A stretch of DNA of 51,741 bases from Metabacillus lacus. GTDB taxonomy: Bacteria > Bacillota > Bacilli > Bacillales > Bacillaceae. The stretch is taken from contig NZ_WKKI01000026.1 of NCBI RefSeq assembly GCF_009674805.1, forward strand, positions 1 to 51,741. Reading direction: 5' to 3'. Below, piece by piece: positions 17,501 through 26,425 of the stretch; within the stretch, counting starts at the first letter, position 1; every line of letters begins with the position of its first letter. A model generated the notes under the pieces. It was not told where the DNA came from. It worked only from the letters and a program-made list of their open reading frames with translations, and did not search any database. Both the position numbers and the translations under genes were made by a program.

Positions 17501-19816
17501 CAGCATCCAATGTATGATCCCTTTGAGAACTTCTTTATCGTTTACAATATTAATAATATTAATCTGCAATGGAGCCATAGAACTCTCTATAAACAAATAT
17601 GAAAAGTGATCCTTGAATTGGGATATCTTATCGCTAACTACTTTTGCAAGGTATTGGTTAGCATCAGAGACAGAGACTTGGTTTACAGGCTTAAAAGTCA
17701 ACCACTCCATGGCTGATTGCTGATAATCCGGTTTGTATAATCTTTCATTTTCATTATATAGAAATGGAACAAGCGCATCTGGGCTTAAGCGATTCAAAAT
17801 ACTATTGTCAATTTCCTCATGACCCAGCAGGTTATATACTTTTAATTTATAGGCAACCATAAGGGGGTGAAAAGGCGTGAAGTAAACCATGTTTGGTGAA
17901 TGAAGAGTTCCTAACTTGAATAAGTCCATTCCTTTTTTTCCAGCAGGTGTTCCTGTGACAAAGCCTTTGATTTCCTCTAGGTAAGCCTTAATATAAGCGA
18001 TAGACCTATCTCTTAATTCATTAGAAACTGCTGATAAACTTGGAATACCTTCAGTCCTTTTAAAATAGTTAATAAATCGGCTGAATGCTTCTCTTAGTTC
18101 ATCTTTTAATACAACATCTTTTTCAATTAACTGGTCGGACTCGAAATATGCATGTTTTATCCCTTGTTCGACCCATTGATTTTCCCACTCAAAGTACTGT
18201 TTATATTCAGAATGGAAATAAAACTCTCTGTTTTCCAGAATAAGTCGGTTATTTTCTTTTATCCACTTTACGTCATGGCTGGTCTCACGAATTAACTTCC
18301 ATAGACGCTGTCCGGTAATCGGCATTGACTCTGGAAGTTCATTTTTTAACTTTAGTAGCACAACAGTATTATCAAATTGAGCTTTTATTATTAATTCATC
18401 CTCGTCATTAAAGGACTCCGGGAGTGGCTCAACTGTAACCTGCTGATCTTGGGTAAACATTACTGTTTGTAATTGAGATTCTATTTGAAGCTTTTTGCTT
18501 TCCATTCCTTGACCAAAAGTTAATACTTCTTCCTCATACTGTAATCCGACTGTCTTTAGAATAGGGTCAACGGTATATGTCGATTTGTATTTATCTAGAT
18601 AAATTGGATCAATAGGCAAAACTGCTATAGAAAGTTCTGCCCCCAGGGTAGACTTCTTATCATGTTTATAGGCCAACTTAAGATAAGATACTTCCTCGTG
18701 TTTGGTTTTTATATTTGCAAAGATATTCGTTTTTTTTACTTCAATAGTTGACGATCCATCAAACTCTTTAGGAACCGTAAGAAATTCTTTCGATAAACTT
18801 GTTATACCGCCGTTTAGTTCAAAACTAATTTGAAGATTTATACTTTCTTTGTTTTCTGGATTAAAGATAATGATATGTCTTTTTCTGTTACCGGCAGCAG
18901 TTTCTTTAAGAGGTCTATTCCAATTAATGAGTCTATCACTAATTTTAATCGCTTCTAATTCAACTTTGACCCCTTTCTTAGTATCTAAATAGTCTTGATG
19001 ATACTTATGAACTTTCGGAAAGGTAAGCTGCTTCCAATCCTCATCCATTAAGCCTTTTTTTGCCTGGGGAGTAAATCTTTTCTCCAATTCATCTTCACCC
19101 AAGCCAAAGTCATGAACCTTCCGGACAAAATCGTATAACTCTCTATTCTCGTTTATTCTCGCTTGTTGCTCTTTTCCTTTAAAAGAATCCAAATCGGGAT
19201 CCTTAAAAATTCCGTATTTATAGTATTCATTATCATTGATTGACCCTTTTTCTAAAGTAGAAAAAATATCTTCAAATTCAAAGATAGTAATTTGCTGGAA
19301 GGACTGCTCCTTCATTAAATATTCCAAGTTATCCATCAGAATTATCCGATCTACCTTTTCAAGAACGCTGTGTTCAATTTCAAACTTCAAATTTTTAAAG
19401 ATGGAAGAAGGATGCAAGGGCATGCCTTCCTTTTGCAGGTCACTGCTTCCTCCTTGAATAGAATCTAACTGTTCCGAAACTATACTTAGTAAGGCTGTGT
19501 CTTTCCATTCTCCAGTCTGTTCTCCGACTAAATTTCTTAGAGTCACTAAGAAATCAGGCTTCACAGAAGCAGATGTATGAGCTACAACTAGATGTCTCTC
19601 CTGAAACGGGATAGAAAATGTTACGTATTTCTCTCCCATTTCATGTTTATATTCAAACTTTTTAGCACTTTCAATATTTTTTAACGAGTCAACTAGAGCT
19701 TCCACATCTGAATGACTGTCTAATTGCAGATAGTATCTATCCCCATTGTTTATACCGGATTCTTTAAAGAAATTTTTAAGTATTGAAGCTATATAATTAT
19801 AAAATTGGTTTGACAT
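14582..19816 (-). CDS. dptH: DNA phosphorothioation-dependent restriction protein DptH (DndH)
   Basis: The largest restriction subunit, 1744 residues. The C-terminal part is a HerA/FtsK-type P-loop ATPase: Walker A LISGKSGQGKTYFMQ near residue 1405 and Walker B PVIMDEAQNL near 1620. A PD-(D/E)xK-like pattern (SDDLLLIG, then PVEVKIG near residue 1136, then Q-rich helix) lies mid-protein and may be the nuclease. An acidic, low-complexity linker (about residues 1295-1365, rich in E, S and T) separates this from the ATPase. The frame is open to 19849, but the ATG at 19816 follows GGTGAT at eight bases and overlaps the dptG end by 20 bp, indicating coupled translation. DptFGH complexes degrade DNA lacking the sulfur mark. 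Confidence 0.92.
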   Translation of the reverse strand: MSNQFYNYIASILKNFFKESGINNGDRYYLQLDSHSDVEALVDSLKNIESAKKFEYKHEMGEKYVTFSIPFQERHLVVAHTSASVKPDFLVTLRNLVGEQTGEWKDTALLSIVSEQLDSIQGGSSDLQKEGMPLHPSSIFKNLKFEIEHSVLEKVDRIILMDNLEYLMKEQSFQQITIFEFEDIFSTLEKGSINDNEYYKYGIFKDPDLDSFKGKEQQARINENRELYDFVRKVHDFGLGEDELEKRFTPQAKKGLMDEDWKQLTFPKVHKYHQDYLDTKKGVKVELEAIKISDRLINWNRPLKETAAGNRKRHIIIFNPENKESINLQISFELNGGITSLSKEFLTVPKEFDGSSTIEVKKTNIFANIKTKHEEVSYLKLAYKHDKKSTLGAELSIAVLPIDPIYLDKYKSTYTVDPILKTVGLQYEEEVLTFGQGMESKKLQIESQLQTVMFTQDQQVTVEPLPESFNDEDELIIKAQFDNTVVLLKLKNELPESMPITGQRLWKLIRETSHDVKWIKENNRLILENREFYFHSEYKQYFEWENQWVEQGIKHAYFESDQLIEKDVVLKDELREAFSRFINYFKRTEGIPSLSAVSNELRDRSIAYIKAYLEEIKGFVTGTPAGKKGMDLFKLGTLHSPNMVYFTPFHPLMVAYKLKVYNLLGHEEIDNSILNRLSPDALVPFLYNENERLYKPDYQQSAMEWLTFKPVNQVSVSDANQYLAKVVSDKISQFKDHFSYLFIESSMAPLQINIINIVNDKEVLKGIIHWMLKVIEREGIDYLKPVEVTLYNDQEIESAFDLYARTETVEKMEELFDIKLKKKDLDEEDVLRKIRQNLFFYKQLIGEEYKYAHISFYKMKAQEKYAVQPMKDMTSGIALDGLYSSVPSMKDQENYKSGFGTQAYSIDQENLLASTSYYVNELAANLRNSGNDSYRKEEVIFSRTTTTDEENLEKIFKSSYWVTFVDPSIDLEYFNQYDGNLVVIHYSDQYSSSSRYDAITVTDKSQQYYAVIKEFLAQKNVEGTDENVLNTIKAFNTFNGEWLLRIIGSKGHYDREKLSIISAIKFSVSYFDHPNITWVPISLEEVLRVAGAVSLSKSDGIFTAKNLGVKGSHSDDLLLIGLEQKGENISLHFYPVEVKIGFNKGTVLDKARKQVKQTKQLFVDTLTGETGETFTGKFYRNFFAQLLISNAQKLQQSDFWTEKGYALPESSLEKLLKDDYTVSNRLSSYIGDGAILSFQKDAHHRSAAVDSEVLLLNLTESDGYEGLVRPIKELRKWIQEEENDFVKEDMLSYSYKQSVSTEEQEISEQPESTSEETVNYESADEHVAESYTEENNTENEPADEHSQSESENPPADQNVEEALTGNDTSSDLEDTRILLGKAENSNRNIYWEFGNKGLANRHLLISGKSGQGKTYFMQCLLLEKSKMGIPSIIIDYTEGFLPNQLEEEFVTTLGPKLKQKIVYSEKLPINPFEKNVRDIGGIQLPESNTDIAERVKSVFASVYKSLGIQQQNAIYEAILNGLERYDDKMSLVKLKEMLEEDGSNYSKTALSQIRPLIDRDPFSTENTVNWKDIVNSNGEIYIIQLTGFPRDVQLMITEFILWDMWNYSVKHGSKNHPMPVIMDEAQNLDHTEKSPSARILTEGRKFGWSGWYATQFLKSQLDPDELARLQNSSQKVYFSPPEQEISSIAGSLSKDNNEKKQWENKLASLKKGQCIVHGPVLKDNGELSNPTVTVVDITSLSERL

Positions 19817-21212
19817 ACTGAGCATCACCACTATCACTTTTTTTGTCAATAATATTTAAGTTGTCAAATAACTTTACTACTTCCTTTTTGGAATAACGGT
19901 CCAACGCTATCCCGCGCTTTTCAAATTCTTTAAATAGATCGTTCAATGGAATTCTCTTATCCTTAACGGATACCGCTGTTATCAGAAGCAGAAAATCATG
20001 CTTAATATTTAGCACTTGCCCTAAGCTTCCCCTGCTTTTCAAGAATTGGTTAGACGCCAAATCTTCAATGTTTCTACCGTATTTTTCACAAACCCCGGTA
20101 CTCATTCCATCCTTTAAACATTCAAATAAGACTTCAAAAGCTTCGGGGATTGAATCAGAATTGTCAGGAATAGAAACTCCTGTAAATGGCAGGTTTTTAT
20201 AATCTTCTATCCAATTTTTCAATTCCCTGAGAAATGCCTTTTCAAATGCTTCTCCCCTGTCTTGGATCTTCTTATAAAGAATACTATATGGGATAAATTG
20301 AAATCTATCGTTGGATGATTCTTTGTTTAGAGCATTATGGCTCAAGTGTGAAATTGTATGAATATGAGGAAATAAGTTTTTAGCTTTTTCTTTTATAAAC
20401 TTAAATCCTTCTAAATCATCTGCTGCTTTTCTTCTTTTATTAATCGATTCCCATTCCAATGCAAAGTACAATGGATGCACTTCGTCAAAGTTTGCTTTAG
20501 TGAATTGTTCGAATTTTAACAGTAATTGACAGGAATATATTAAAGTGTAGAAGTGAGTCAGAACTGGAAAAGAAGCCAGGAAATAATCCTTATACTTACT
20601 CAAATATAAAAGATCTTCTTGATAACATGTTATTAAAGGTTGTACTAGCTGCTGGTACTGTTTATCTGATGGCTTAGCCTCTTTCAATGCATCAAGCTGA
20701 CTTAGTATCAGCTCAGTAAGAATGTCTTCTGTGTTTTTATTTTTAAATATTTCCCTAAGTTCCCTATTACCCGAGGCTAAAGTGTCCCCCATAAATTGTG
20801 CATACTTTTTAAACTCATTTTTCTGTTTATCTTCATAGGTAATATAATTGAACAGGTAGGGATGAATGGGCTTTATTTCCTCTTTACTGAATAAGTACTG
20901 ATCCAGAAACCTAATAAAATCATCTGACGCCTCTTCGTCCTCTATAAAGTCCACCTTAGAAGCAATATGTTCACTCAAGTCATTTTCATCAGCTGAAGTA
21001 TAGAAATCCTGTTTTTTGATTGCCTTTTTATCAATCTCTACCTGACATAACAAGCGAATATATTCTCCAAGAACTTTACCGAAGTTTCCTCTGATTGCCC
21101 TGGTTCTCTTAGACAAAAAAGGCAAAACATCGAGAACCTTTCCTACATCATGTTTATTTTTATTTACTAAATGTTCTTTTAAAAATTCTCGATATAGATT
21201 CTCAATCACCAT
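19797..21212 (-). CDS. dptG: DNA phosphorothioation-dependent restriction protein DptG (DndG)
   Basis: Middle subunit of the DptFGH restriction complex, 471 residues, mainly helical with no catalytic motif I can see. Assignment rests on position between dptF and dptH, length, and general resemblance to the DptG family. Its ATG follows the dptF stop by three bases, with AAAGGAG lying inside the dptF end. Its last 20 bases overlap dptH. It is probably a scaffold linking the two ATPase subunits (inference). Confidence 0.85.
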   Translation of the reverse strand: MVIENLYREFLKEHLVNKNKHDVGKVLDVLPFLSKRTRAIRGNFGKVLGEYIRLLCQVEIDKKAIKKQDFYTSADENDLSEHIASKVDFIEDEEASDDFIRFLDQYLFSKEEIKPIHPYLFNYITYEDKQKNEFKKYAQFMGDTLASGNRELREIFKNKNTEDILTELILSQLDALKEAKPSDKQYQQLVQPLITCYQEDLLYLSKYKDYFLASFPVLTHFYTLIYSCQLLLKFEQFTKANFDEVHPLYFALEWESINKRRKAADDLEGFKFIKEKAKNLFPHIHTISHLSHNALNKESSNDRFQFIPYSILYKKIQDRGEAFEKAFLRELKNWIEDYKNLPFTGVSIPDNSDSIPEAFEVLFECLKDGMSTGVCEKYGRNIEDLASNQFLKSRGSLGQVLNIKHDFLLLITAVSVKDKRIPLNDLFKEFEKRGIALDRYSKKEVVKLFDNLNIIDKKSDSGDAQYVKPIL

Positions 21213-21215
21213 TTA

Positions 21216-23519
21216 CTACTCCTTTTCAAATACGAAACTGCCAAAGTCATCTTTTTTAATCGTGTAATATTTCTTGTCATTTGGATAATGTATTAACAAC
21301 TCACTTCTCTTTTCACCAAACGCCATTAATTTCTCAATAAATTCTACAAATTTTATAGCATCTTCTTCATCTTTTTTATTGGGACGGTACCCTTGCTGTA
21401 CTTTAACAAGTAATTGATACAGTTGAAAGTCTATATCTAAATAAATTTTATCTTCAGCATTACCGCCATGGTATGCTAAGAGGATAGATGATTTAAAAGA
21501 ATCTAATTGTTCCTCAGTTCTAGTCGTTAAATGCTCAATTGTAGGCCTCAAATTTAGTTTTTGTGCGAGACGAAACTTTTCATCAGGTTTATTCAGGTAT
21601 ATATATCCCCTCTTTGGACTTCCCTTCCAATTGAAAATAGCTCTTTTTATCTCATCGTAAAAGCCTTTAATCTTTCTCTTTTCACCTACGTTAAAATAAA
21701 ATAGATTTTTAGTAAACTCACTGTAACTTGAATCTGAAAGCTTTGAGGCAAACTCCTCGTTAGTTAAGTATGCTAACCTTATAAAAGACTCAAAGAACAG
21801 ATTGAATGAATAATCACTTAAATTTTCATTGCTTATGAACGGTTTCAGCCATTCGATTGGAGTGCTGTCTTGAATATTAATATTTATTAAATATTCCCAG
21901 TTACTTAGAGTGTTCAGGTCAATTACCACCTGGTCTATATATATAGATCTATTGTGTATTGGGTCGACTTCATTTAATGCATTTAGTAAAACAGATCGTT
22001 CTCTTCTATTGAATAGAAGTGTTGGCAATGAGTCCTTCAATGTCTCAAATTCTGTCACTAACTTAATATTTTTGACTTCATCAGGTATTAAGATATCAGC
22101 GATGAAGTTCAAGAAAGCCCTTGCCGAAATCACCAATTTGCTTTTGACTATAGTTTTGATGACTAATTGAACTACTTGCTGCTGCAAAAAATCATTCTGC
22201 ATTAACTGGAAATTTTCATGCACTATGGTTTTTACACCGTTCGCCTCATCTTCTCTCAATGCTGCATAAAATGGATTTTCCTTAGTTTCAGAAAAAACTT
22301 TTTCCGTTAATGTTGAAAAGAAACTAGAAGTGGGACCTTTTTCAGTTAGTTCATACGAATGGTAATCCCCAAAACTTAATAAACCGAAAGACCCTTCACT
22401 AAACAATGTTGTTATATTTTGCGAAAACAAATCACTTTTTTCGACAAATTCCTTTAGCACTTGGTAGGAATATTTTTCATGCTGCGTGTTAATAAAGTTG
22501 TGTAAAACACCCATATTAATGGCCAGAATAACTTTCTGATTTGAGTCATGAATGTTTTGGTCTGAAAAATTTTCCAATACTTCCTCAAGAGTTTCCATCG
22601 CATTTTTGTTTGGAGAAAAACTTTCTGTAGCATCATTAAAAATTGTATATTTACCAATTAAATGAGGCTTTTTCTTTTTTAGGTAAGCTAGTAAATGCGA
22701 CTTACCGTCTCCTACGCTTCCGCAAAGTAAAATAAGATTCCCTTTCTCCTTTATGGATTGTTCTTCTAAAATACGCTCTAAGTCTAACTGAATTCTACGG
22801 TCTACATGCAAGTAGTCTTTGAAGGCACTGAATTGATTTGCATTTTCAATTGCTTCCTGCGATGAATCTTTTAATCTTTTCAATTCGCGTAATAGATAGC
22901 TTTGCCCATTTGGGAGATCTTTTGTTATAAGGGAGACTTCACCTTCATTTTCTATATAGTCAGGTTGAACAATTTTTTCAATGATGTCTTCCTCTTTTTC
23001 TGTATTAACCTGTGTCCCGCTAATATGATTAGAACCTAAAAGGTCTAAAATTTGTTTTCTTACTAACTCCTCGATCTTTTCTTCTTTCTTGGGTGGTTTA
23101 GGAGTATCGTAAGCTGGAACTTTTAATTCTTCAGAAGAATACACTTCATAAAACCAAAGACCTATATTATACATTTCTTTATGTAACTTAAAAGCTTCAC
23201 TTATATCATCAAAATCTCCATCATGGGCTGCCTTGTTTCCAGATAACCGTATAGTGTCAAAGGACTGTTGAATTTCCCTCTTAATATAATCCTCTCTTGC
23301 AAGATGAGAGATTTTTTCAAAAAGTGTAGAAATGTAAGGAGCATCAATTTGTTCTATCCTAAATACTTCGTTGAGGATAGCTTCAGCAAAGAGCCTAGCC
23401 TTCACTATGGAACTAGCTGGATCCTCATATAACAGCTCTTCCATCTTCTTTGCATTTTTTGCTGCAACTTGATTTATATCTTCGAGAAAACTTAAAAAGT
23501 ATAAAGTTTGACTTTCCAT
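21216..23519 (-). CDS. dptF: DNA phosphorothioation-dependent restriction protein DptF (DndF), DUF4145 fusion
   Basis: P-loop subunit of the restriction complex, 767 residues. Walker A LCGSVGDGKSHLL lies near residues 263-275, followed by a probable Walker B region around VILAINMGVLHNF. The first 125 residues form a DUF4145-like domain (SIVKARLFAEAILNEVF and IRLSGNKAAHDGDFDD), also seen at the N-terminus of some type I restriction subunits. This makes the protein longer than I would expect for the DptF core alone. The ATG at 23519 has GGAGTGA seven bases upstream. It is the first gene of the leftward dptFGH operon, divergent from dndB. Confidence 0.9.
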   Translation of the reverse strand: MESQTLYFLSFLEDINQVAAKNAKKMEELLYEDPASSIVKARLFAEAILNEVFRIEQIDAPYISTLFEKISHLAREDYIKREIQQSFDTIRLSGNKAAHDGDFDDISEAFKLHKEMYNIGLWFYEVYSSEELKVPAYDTPKPPKKEEKIEELVRKQILDLLGSNHISGTQVNTEKEEDIIEKIVQPDYIENEGEVSLITKDLPNGQSYLLRELKRLKDSSQEAIENANQFSAFKDYLHVDRRIQLDLERILEEQSIKEKGNLILLCGSVGDGKSHLLAYLKKKKPHLIGKYTIFNDATESFSPNKNAMETLEEVLENFSDQNIHDSNQKVILAINMGVLHNFINTQHEKYSYQVLKEFVEKSDLFSQNITTLFSEGSFGLLSFGDYHSYELTEKGPTSSFFSTLTEKVFSETKENPFYAALREDEANGVKTIVHENFQLMQNDFLQQQVVQLVIKTIVKSKLVISARAFLNFIADILIPDEVKNIKLVTEFETLKDSLPTLLFNRRERSVLLNALNEVDPIHNRSIYIDQVVIDLNTLSNWEYLININIQDSTPIEWLKPFISNENLSDYSFNLFFESFIRLAYLTNEEFASKLSDSSYSEFTKNLFYFNVGEKRKIKGFYDEIKRAIFNWKGSPKRGYIYLNKPDEKFRLAQKLNLRPTIEHLTTRTEEQLDSFKSSILLAYHGGNAEDKIYLDIDFQLYQLLVKVQQGYRPNKKDEEDAIKFVEFIEKLMAFGEKRSELLIHYPNDKKYYTIKKDDFGSFVFEKE

Positions 23520-23628
23520 ATTTCATCACTCCGAATGCTATTCTAATAACATGATTTTAACATAAAATCTTAATGAATTTTTAACAAAGATGTTTAGGAA
23601 TGTAAAATAATATCCAATCGTGCAAAAA

Positions 23629-23652
23629 CCGAATAAAAGTTCGGCATTTTTT
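23629..23652. terminator. Hairpin with T/A tracts between dptF and dndB
   Basis: CCGAA (23629-23633) pairs with TTCGG (23640-23644) with a 6-nt loop. T-runs follow on the plus strand (CATTTTTT) and on the minus strand (TTTTT). The stem is short but is flanked symmetrically. It probably insulates the divergent operons from each other's antisense transcription. Confidence 0.5.
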
Positions 23653-23653
23653 A

Positions 23654-23682
23654 TTGTATATAAAAATTAAAAAGTATATAAT
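23654..23682 (+). promoter_or_regulatory. Sigma-A promoter of the dndBCDEA operon
   Basis: TTGTAT (23654-23659) and a perfect TATAAT (23677-23682) are spaced 17 bp apart. Transcription would start around 23689-23692, immediately before the palindrome at 23694. Confidence 0.7.
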
Positions 23683-23693
23683 CATTTCATCAC

Positions 23694-23707
23694 ATTACGT
23701 ACGTAAT
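23694..23707. promoter_or_regulatory. Perfect 14-bp palindrome, candidate DndB operator
   Basis: ATTACGTACGTAAT is fully self-complementary. It lies between the predicted transcription start and the dndB ribosome site (GGAGG at 23710-23714). DndB is a reported repressor of dnd genes in Salmonella, binding paired TACG/CGTA half-sites. Here the same half-sites occur with a much shorter gap. Binding here would block transcription and possibly translation initiation. Confidence 0.6.
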
Positions 23708-23721
23708 CAGGAGGCGTTACT

Positions 23722-24819
23722 ATGGATGCAGCATTTAGTTATAGTTTTTCAGCCATTCGTGGAGTACAAGCTAATAAAGAGTATTATGTTGCAATGTGCC
23801 CATTGAGAATAATCCCAAAGATTTTCTTGTTTGATGAAGATGAAATCCCGCCAGAACACAGAGCTCAAAGAATATTAAACAAATCAAGGATTCCTGAGAT
23901 CACCAACTACATAGTTGAAAATAACCATGATTATGTCTTTTCATCCCTTACTGCTTCGATAGATGGAGAAATAGAATTTATATCTTTCAGTGAAGATCCA
24001 TCATCTAAGGACTTAGGTCAGCTAAGAATATCATTAGATTCAAGATTTTTAATTAATGATGGCCAGCATCGCCGGGCCGCAATTGAAGAAGCGTTGAAGG
24101 TATCTCCAGAAATTGGATCGGAAACAATATCAGTTGTTTTTTATCATGATGAAGGGCTGACTAAGTCACAACAGATCTTTTCAGACCTTAATCGTCATGC
24201 GGTAAATACGACATCTTCTATTGGTATCTTATATGACCATCGTGATAAACTATCACTTGTGACTAAAGAATTGGTTACTGAAATTCCATTACTTAAACGC
24301 TATACAGATAGAGAAAGAGTTTCATTGTCAAAAAACTCTCCAAAAATATTAGCTTTGAACCATATTTTTAACACGAACCTTAAGTTATTGGGGAAGAGCA
24401 AAGGAGATCAGATTTCAAATGATGACCAGAAGTTTCTTTTTGAATTCTGGGAAGTACTAACTGATTCTATCAAGGAATGGAATCAGGTTTTAAATAAAGA
24501 GTTATCCCCTAGAGAACTTAGAGCTAACTTTATCGTTGGACATGGAGTTTTTATAGAAGCGATCGGTGTTTTAGGAAGATATTTAAGAGAGTATCACCAG
24601 GTAGACTGGAAAAAATATATTCATAAACTATCAGATATAGATTGGAACAGAGAAAACACAGAATCTTGGCTGGGCAGAGCTTTTAACTCGAACGGCCGTA
24701 TTCAAAAAACAAACCTTACAATTCAACTGACAACGAATAAGATTAAGAACTTACTGGGCTTGCCACTTTTAGAAAATGAACAGACTATTGAGAATAAATT
24801 TAAGCAGGGAGAAATGTAA
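23722..24819 (+). CDS. dndB: DndB, DGQHR-domain regulator of phosphorothioation
   Basis: A 365-residue DGQHR-family protein with the signature DGQHRRAAIEEAL from residue 113. The N-terminal pattern PPEHRAQRILNKSRIPEI is typical of DndB. DndB is not needed for the sulfur chemistry but controls dnd transcription and modification density. It is the first gene of the rightward operon with an excellent ribosome site (CAGGAGGCG). Its stop overlaps the ribosome-binding region of dndC by design: the TAA ends one base before the dndC ATG. The palindrome just upstream fits autorepression. Confidence 0.93.
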   Translation: MDAAFSYSFSAIRGVQANKEYYVAMCPLRIIPKIFLFDEDEIPPEHRAQRILNKSRIPEITNYIVENNHDYVFSSLTASIDGEIEFISFSEDPSSKDLGQLRISLDSRFLINDGQHRRAAIEEALKVSPEIGSETISVVFYHDEGLTKSQQIFSDLNRHAVNTTSSIGILYDHRDKLSLVTKELVTEIPLLKRYTDRERVSLSKNSPKILALNHIFNTNLKLLGKSKGDQISNDDQKFLFEFWEVLTDSIKEWNQVLNKELSPRELRANFIVGHGVFIEAIGVLGRYLREYHQVDWKKYIHKLSDIDWNRENTESWLGRAFNSNGRIQKTNLTIQLTTNKIKNLLGLPLLENEQTIENKFKQGEM

Positions 24820-24820
24820 T

Positions 24821-26404
24821 ATGAGCGAAGGAATCATCTCAAGTCTTTTTAATGAAGAAAAAACAGTATTAGAGGAATCTAAAGAGGAGATTAAAAAAAT
24901 ATATCTATCTGATGAACGTCCTTGGGTTGTCGGTTATAGCGGCGGAAAAGACTCCACTGTTGTAGTGCAGCTTGTTTTTGAAGCACTTAAAGAGCTGCCT
25001 GCTGAAGAGTTAACAAAGAAAATATATGTTATTTCTTCCGATACACTTGTGGAAACACCATTGATTATCCAATCGATTAACCAAACGTTAAGAAAGATCC
25101 AGGAAAAAGCACTGGAATTAGGGCTCCCTATAGAAACACATAAAGTAAAACCTGTTGTAGAACAGTCATTCTGGTTGAATATTATCGGCAAGGGTTACCC
25201 TTCCCCTAACCAACAGTTCAGATGGTGTACAGACCGATTAAAAATTGACCCTGCCAATCAGTTCATCACAGACAAGGTCAGCTCATTTGGAGAAGTAATT
25301 ATGGTATTGGGTGTTAGAGAAGACGAAAGTGCTACAAGAGCTAATGTTATTCGTTCTCACACCGTTGAAGGTAAAGTTCTTATGCGTCATTCAACTTTAT
25401 CAAATGCTTATGTTTATGCGCCTATCAAGCGTTTCTCTTTAGATGATGTTTGGGATTATTTACTTAGTAACCCTTCTCCTTGGGGTGACGATAACTTTGA
25501 ACTCCATCGACTATATCAAGATTCAAGCAGCGGAGAATGTCCTTTAGTAGTAGATAAGACTGTAAAAGAGTCTGCTGGCTCATGCGGTAACAGCAGATTC
25601 GGATGCTGGGTTTGTACGGTTGTAAACGAAGATAAGGCTCTCTCAGGATTTATCCAGAGCGGACATGATTGGATGAAGCCTTTACTGAATTTTCGTAACT
25701 GGCTTTCATCTATTAGAGATGACCGCAGCAGACGAATGAAATATAGAATGAATGGTCAAATTTATTTTAAGGACATTAAAGTTGAAGATGTAGATGGGGT
25801 TCCACATCATTTGATCGCCAAAAAAGGCAGCAGACCTAAGCAGCTTATTCCTTTGGACCAATATACTATTGTAGAAAAAGATAAGCTTAAAGAGTATTTA
25901 GAAGATAATAAGATTGACCTGAGTGTAAATGGTGATCATATGATTTTAGTTAGCTATTTTGACGAAGATACTAATGATGAAAATCTTGCCCAGCTCGGCC
26001 TCGGACCATTCACCATGGAAACAAGAAGAGAAATCTTAGAAAACCTTTTAAGAGTACAAAAGCAATTGCAGCACCCTAATGACCCTAATTATAAATTAAT
26101 TCAAGAAGAAGAACTAAAGGCCATTAGGAAAGTTTGGTATAAAAAAGGTGACTGGGATGATCATGTCCCTCAAATCTTCAATAAAGTTATGGGCTATGAC
26201 CTTGAATGGGAAGTGGATGATCGTCCCCTATTCAAAAAGGATCAAGTTTCAGATTTAGAACTTCTATGTGATGAGTTTAAGGTTGATATTAAAGTAGTTA
26301 AAAAACTGCTAGCTATAGAAAAAGATTTTTCAGGATTTAAGGTTCGCCGTGGATTAATGGATGAAATCTCGAAGGCGCTTAAACAGGATTACCTACATCT
26401 TTAA
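24821..26404 (+). CDS. dndC: DndC, PAPS-reductase-like ATP pyrophosphatase with Fe-S cluster
   Basis: Sulfur-transfer enzyme of 527 residues that activates the DNA backbone with ATP. The PP-loop SGGKDST is at residues 40-46. Cysteines at about 240, 255, 262 and 265 (GECPLV, SCGNS, CWVC) form the expected 4Fe-4S set. The open frame begins at 24776 inside dndB, but the ATG at 24821 has GGGAG upstream and starts where DndC proteins normally start. It receives sulfur from the DndA desulfurase encoded at the end of the operon. Length and motif order are standard. Confidence 0.95.
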   Translation: MSEGIISSLFNEEKTVLEESKEEIKKIYLSDERPWVVGYSGGKDSTVVVQLVFEALKELPAEELTKKIYVISSDTLVETPLIIQSINQTLRKIQEKALELGLPIETHKVKPVVEQSFWLNIIGKGYPSPNQQFRWCTDRLKIDPANQFITDKVSSFGEVIMVLGVREDESATRANVIRSHTVEGKVLMRHSTLSNAYVYAPIKRFSLDDVWDYLLSNPSPWGDDNFELHRLYQDSSSGECPLVVDKTVKESAGSCGNSRFGCWVCTVVNEDKALSGFIQSGHDWMKPLLNFRNWLSSIRDDRSRRMKYRMNGQIYFKDIKVEDVDGVPHHLIAKKGSRPKQLIPLDQYTIVEKDKLKEYLEDNKIDLSVNGDHMILVSYFDEDTNDENLAQLGLGPFTMETRREILENLLRVQKQLQHPNDPNYKLIQEEELKAIRKVWYKKGDWDDHVPQIFNKVMGYDLEWEVDDRPLFKKDQVSDLELLCDEFKVDIKVVKKLLAIEKDFSGFKVRRGLMDEISKALKQDYLHL

Positions 26405-26425
26405 TAATTATTGTGAGGTTTTACA

